From the NCBI GenBank assembly GCA_025937135.1, contig JAICRZ010000004.1:1-44184 (forward strand): a DNA stretch of 44,184 nucleotides, given 5' to 3'. A program made the translations under genes and the position numbers. The notes under the pieces were generated by a model. The model saw only the letters and a list, made by a program, of their open reading frames with translations. It was not told the origin of the DNA and ran no database searches. The first letter of the stretch is position 1. Each line of letters opens with the position of its first letter. This document shows positions 43,341-44,184 of the stretch, one piece after another. The DNA is from Thermoleophilaceae bacterium. Its GTDB lineage: Bacteria; Actinomycetota; Thermoleophilia; Solirubrobacterales; Thermoleophilaceae.

Positions 43341-44184
43341 GTGTCTGAGGTATACGTCGCGCGACAGCCGATCTTCGACGGCCAGCTCGAGCTCTGGGGC
43401 TACGAGCTGCTGTTCCGTCGCGCGAACGAGAGCACGGCGATCGTCGGCGACCACGACGCGGCCACCTCCACCGTCGTCATCAACGCCTTCACCGAGATCG
43501 GGCTCGAGAACCTGGTGGGCGACAACGCCGCCTGGCTGAACGTCTCGCGCGACTTCGTGGTGAGCAAGCTGCCGCTCACGCTGCCGCCGAAGCGGATCGT
43601 GCTGGAGCTCCTCGAGGACCAGCCGGTCGACGACGAGCTGCTCGGGGCGCTCACCCAGCTCCGCGCGCTCGGCTACACGATCGCGCTCGACGACTTCATC
43701 TGGGACGAGGAACACGCGCCGCTGGTCGAGCAGGTCGGGATCGTGAAGATCGATTTCCTCGCGCGCACGGACGAGCAGATCGCGACCGACGCCGAGCGGC
43801 TGCGGCGCCACGGCGTGATGCTGCTCGCCGAGAAGGTCGAGACACGCGCCGACTACCGCCGCGCGCTCGACCTCGGCTTCGACCTCGCGCAGGGCTACTT
43901 CTTCTGCCAGCCGGAGACCGTCTCCGCGCGCGGCGTCGCGCCGAACCGGATCTCGGTGGTGCAGCTCGTGGGCGCGCTCCAGGACCCCCAGATCAACCTC
44001 GGCACCATCGAGCAGCTGATCTCGCGCGACGTCGCCCTGTCGGACCGGCTGCTGCGCTACATCACCTCAGCCTTCTTCGGCCTGCGCCGCGAGGTCGACT
44101 CGATCGGGCGCGCCGTCGCGCTGCTCGGGCTCGAGAACATCAAGCGCTGGTCCACGCTGACGGCCTTTGCCGGCATCGACGACA
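43341..44184 (+). CDS. EAL-like/HDOD signalling protein, truncated by window end
   Basis: Not in ORF track (no stop before end). VSEVYVARQPIFDGQLELWGYELLFR...IALDDFIWDEEHAPLVEQVGIVKIDF...GYFFCQPE, then HDOD-like VALSDRLLRYITSAFFGLRREVDSIGRAVALLGLENIKRW. Confidence 0.85.
   Translation, partial: MSEVYVARQPIFDGQLELWGYELLFRRANESTAIVGDHDAATSTVVINAFTEIGLENLVGDNAAWLNVSRDFVVSKLPLTLPPKRIVLELLEDQPVDDELLGALTQLRALGYTIALDDFIWDEEHAPLVEQVGIVKIDFLARTDEQIATDAERLRRHGVMLLAEKVETRADYRRALDLGFDLAQGYFFCQPETVSARGVAPNRISVVQLVGALQDPQINLGTIEQLISRDVALSDRLLRYITSAFFGLRREVDSIGRAVALLGLENIKRWSTLTAFAGIDD

Overview
High-GC actinobacterial-type chromosomal segment (gene content and codon usage suggest the Thermoleophilia/Solirubrobacterales, but taxonomy was not tested). 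It is densely packed with about 45 genes, mostly metabolic or housekeeping-accessory, plus one tRNA-Leu(CAG). There are no phage, IS, CRISPR or rRNA signatures. Main blocks: a GGDEF/EAL protein at the left and an EAL-like/HDOD protein running off the right edge; TetR with an AGPS-like FAD oxidase and GlpD-like dehydrogenase; DrrAB-type ABC exporter divergent from MarR; LolD/FtsX-type ABC transporter; two methyltransferases; CPA1 antiporter; polytopic membrane proteins; glucose dehydrogenase and SDR; a secreted copper pair (two-domain multicopper oxidase plus beta-helix/cupredoxin protein); and a GH31 operon. The less ordinary signals are: (1) a ~67-nt structured intergenic repeat present twice in sense orientation just downstream of stop codons; (2) the multicopper oxidase/beta-helix-cupredoxin pair; (3) an unannotated 27-codon ORF with strong SD and ATGA overlap behind GH31; (4) two genes that look frameshifted; (5) several well-formed palindromic operator candidates. 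No clearly novel defence or mobile system was found.
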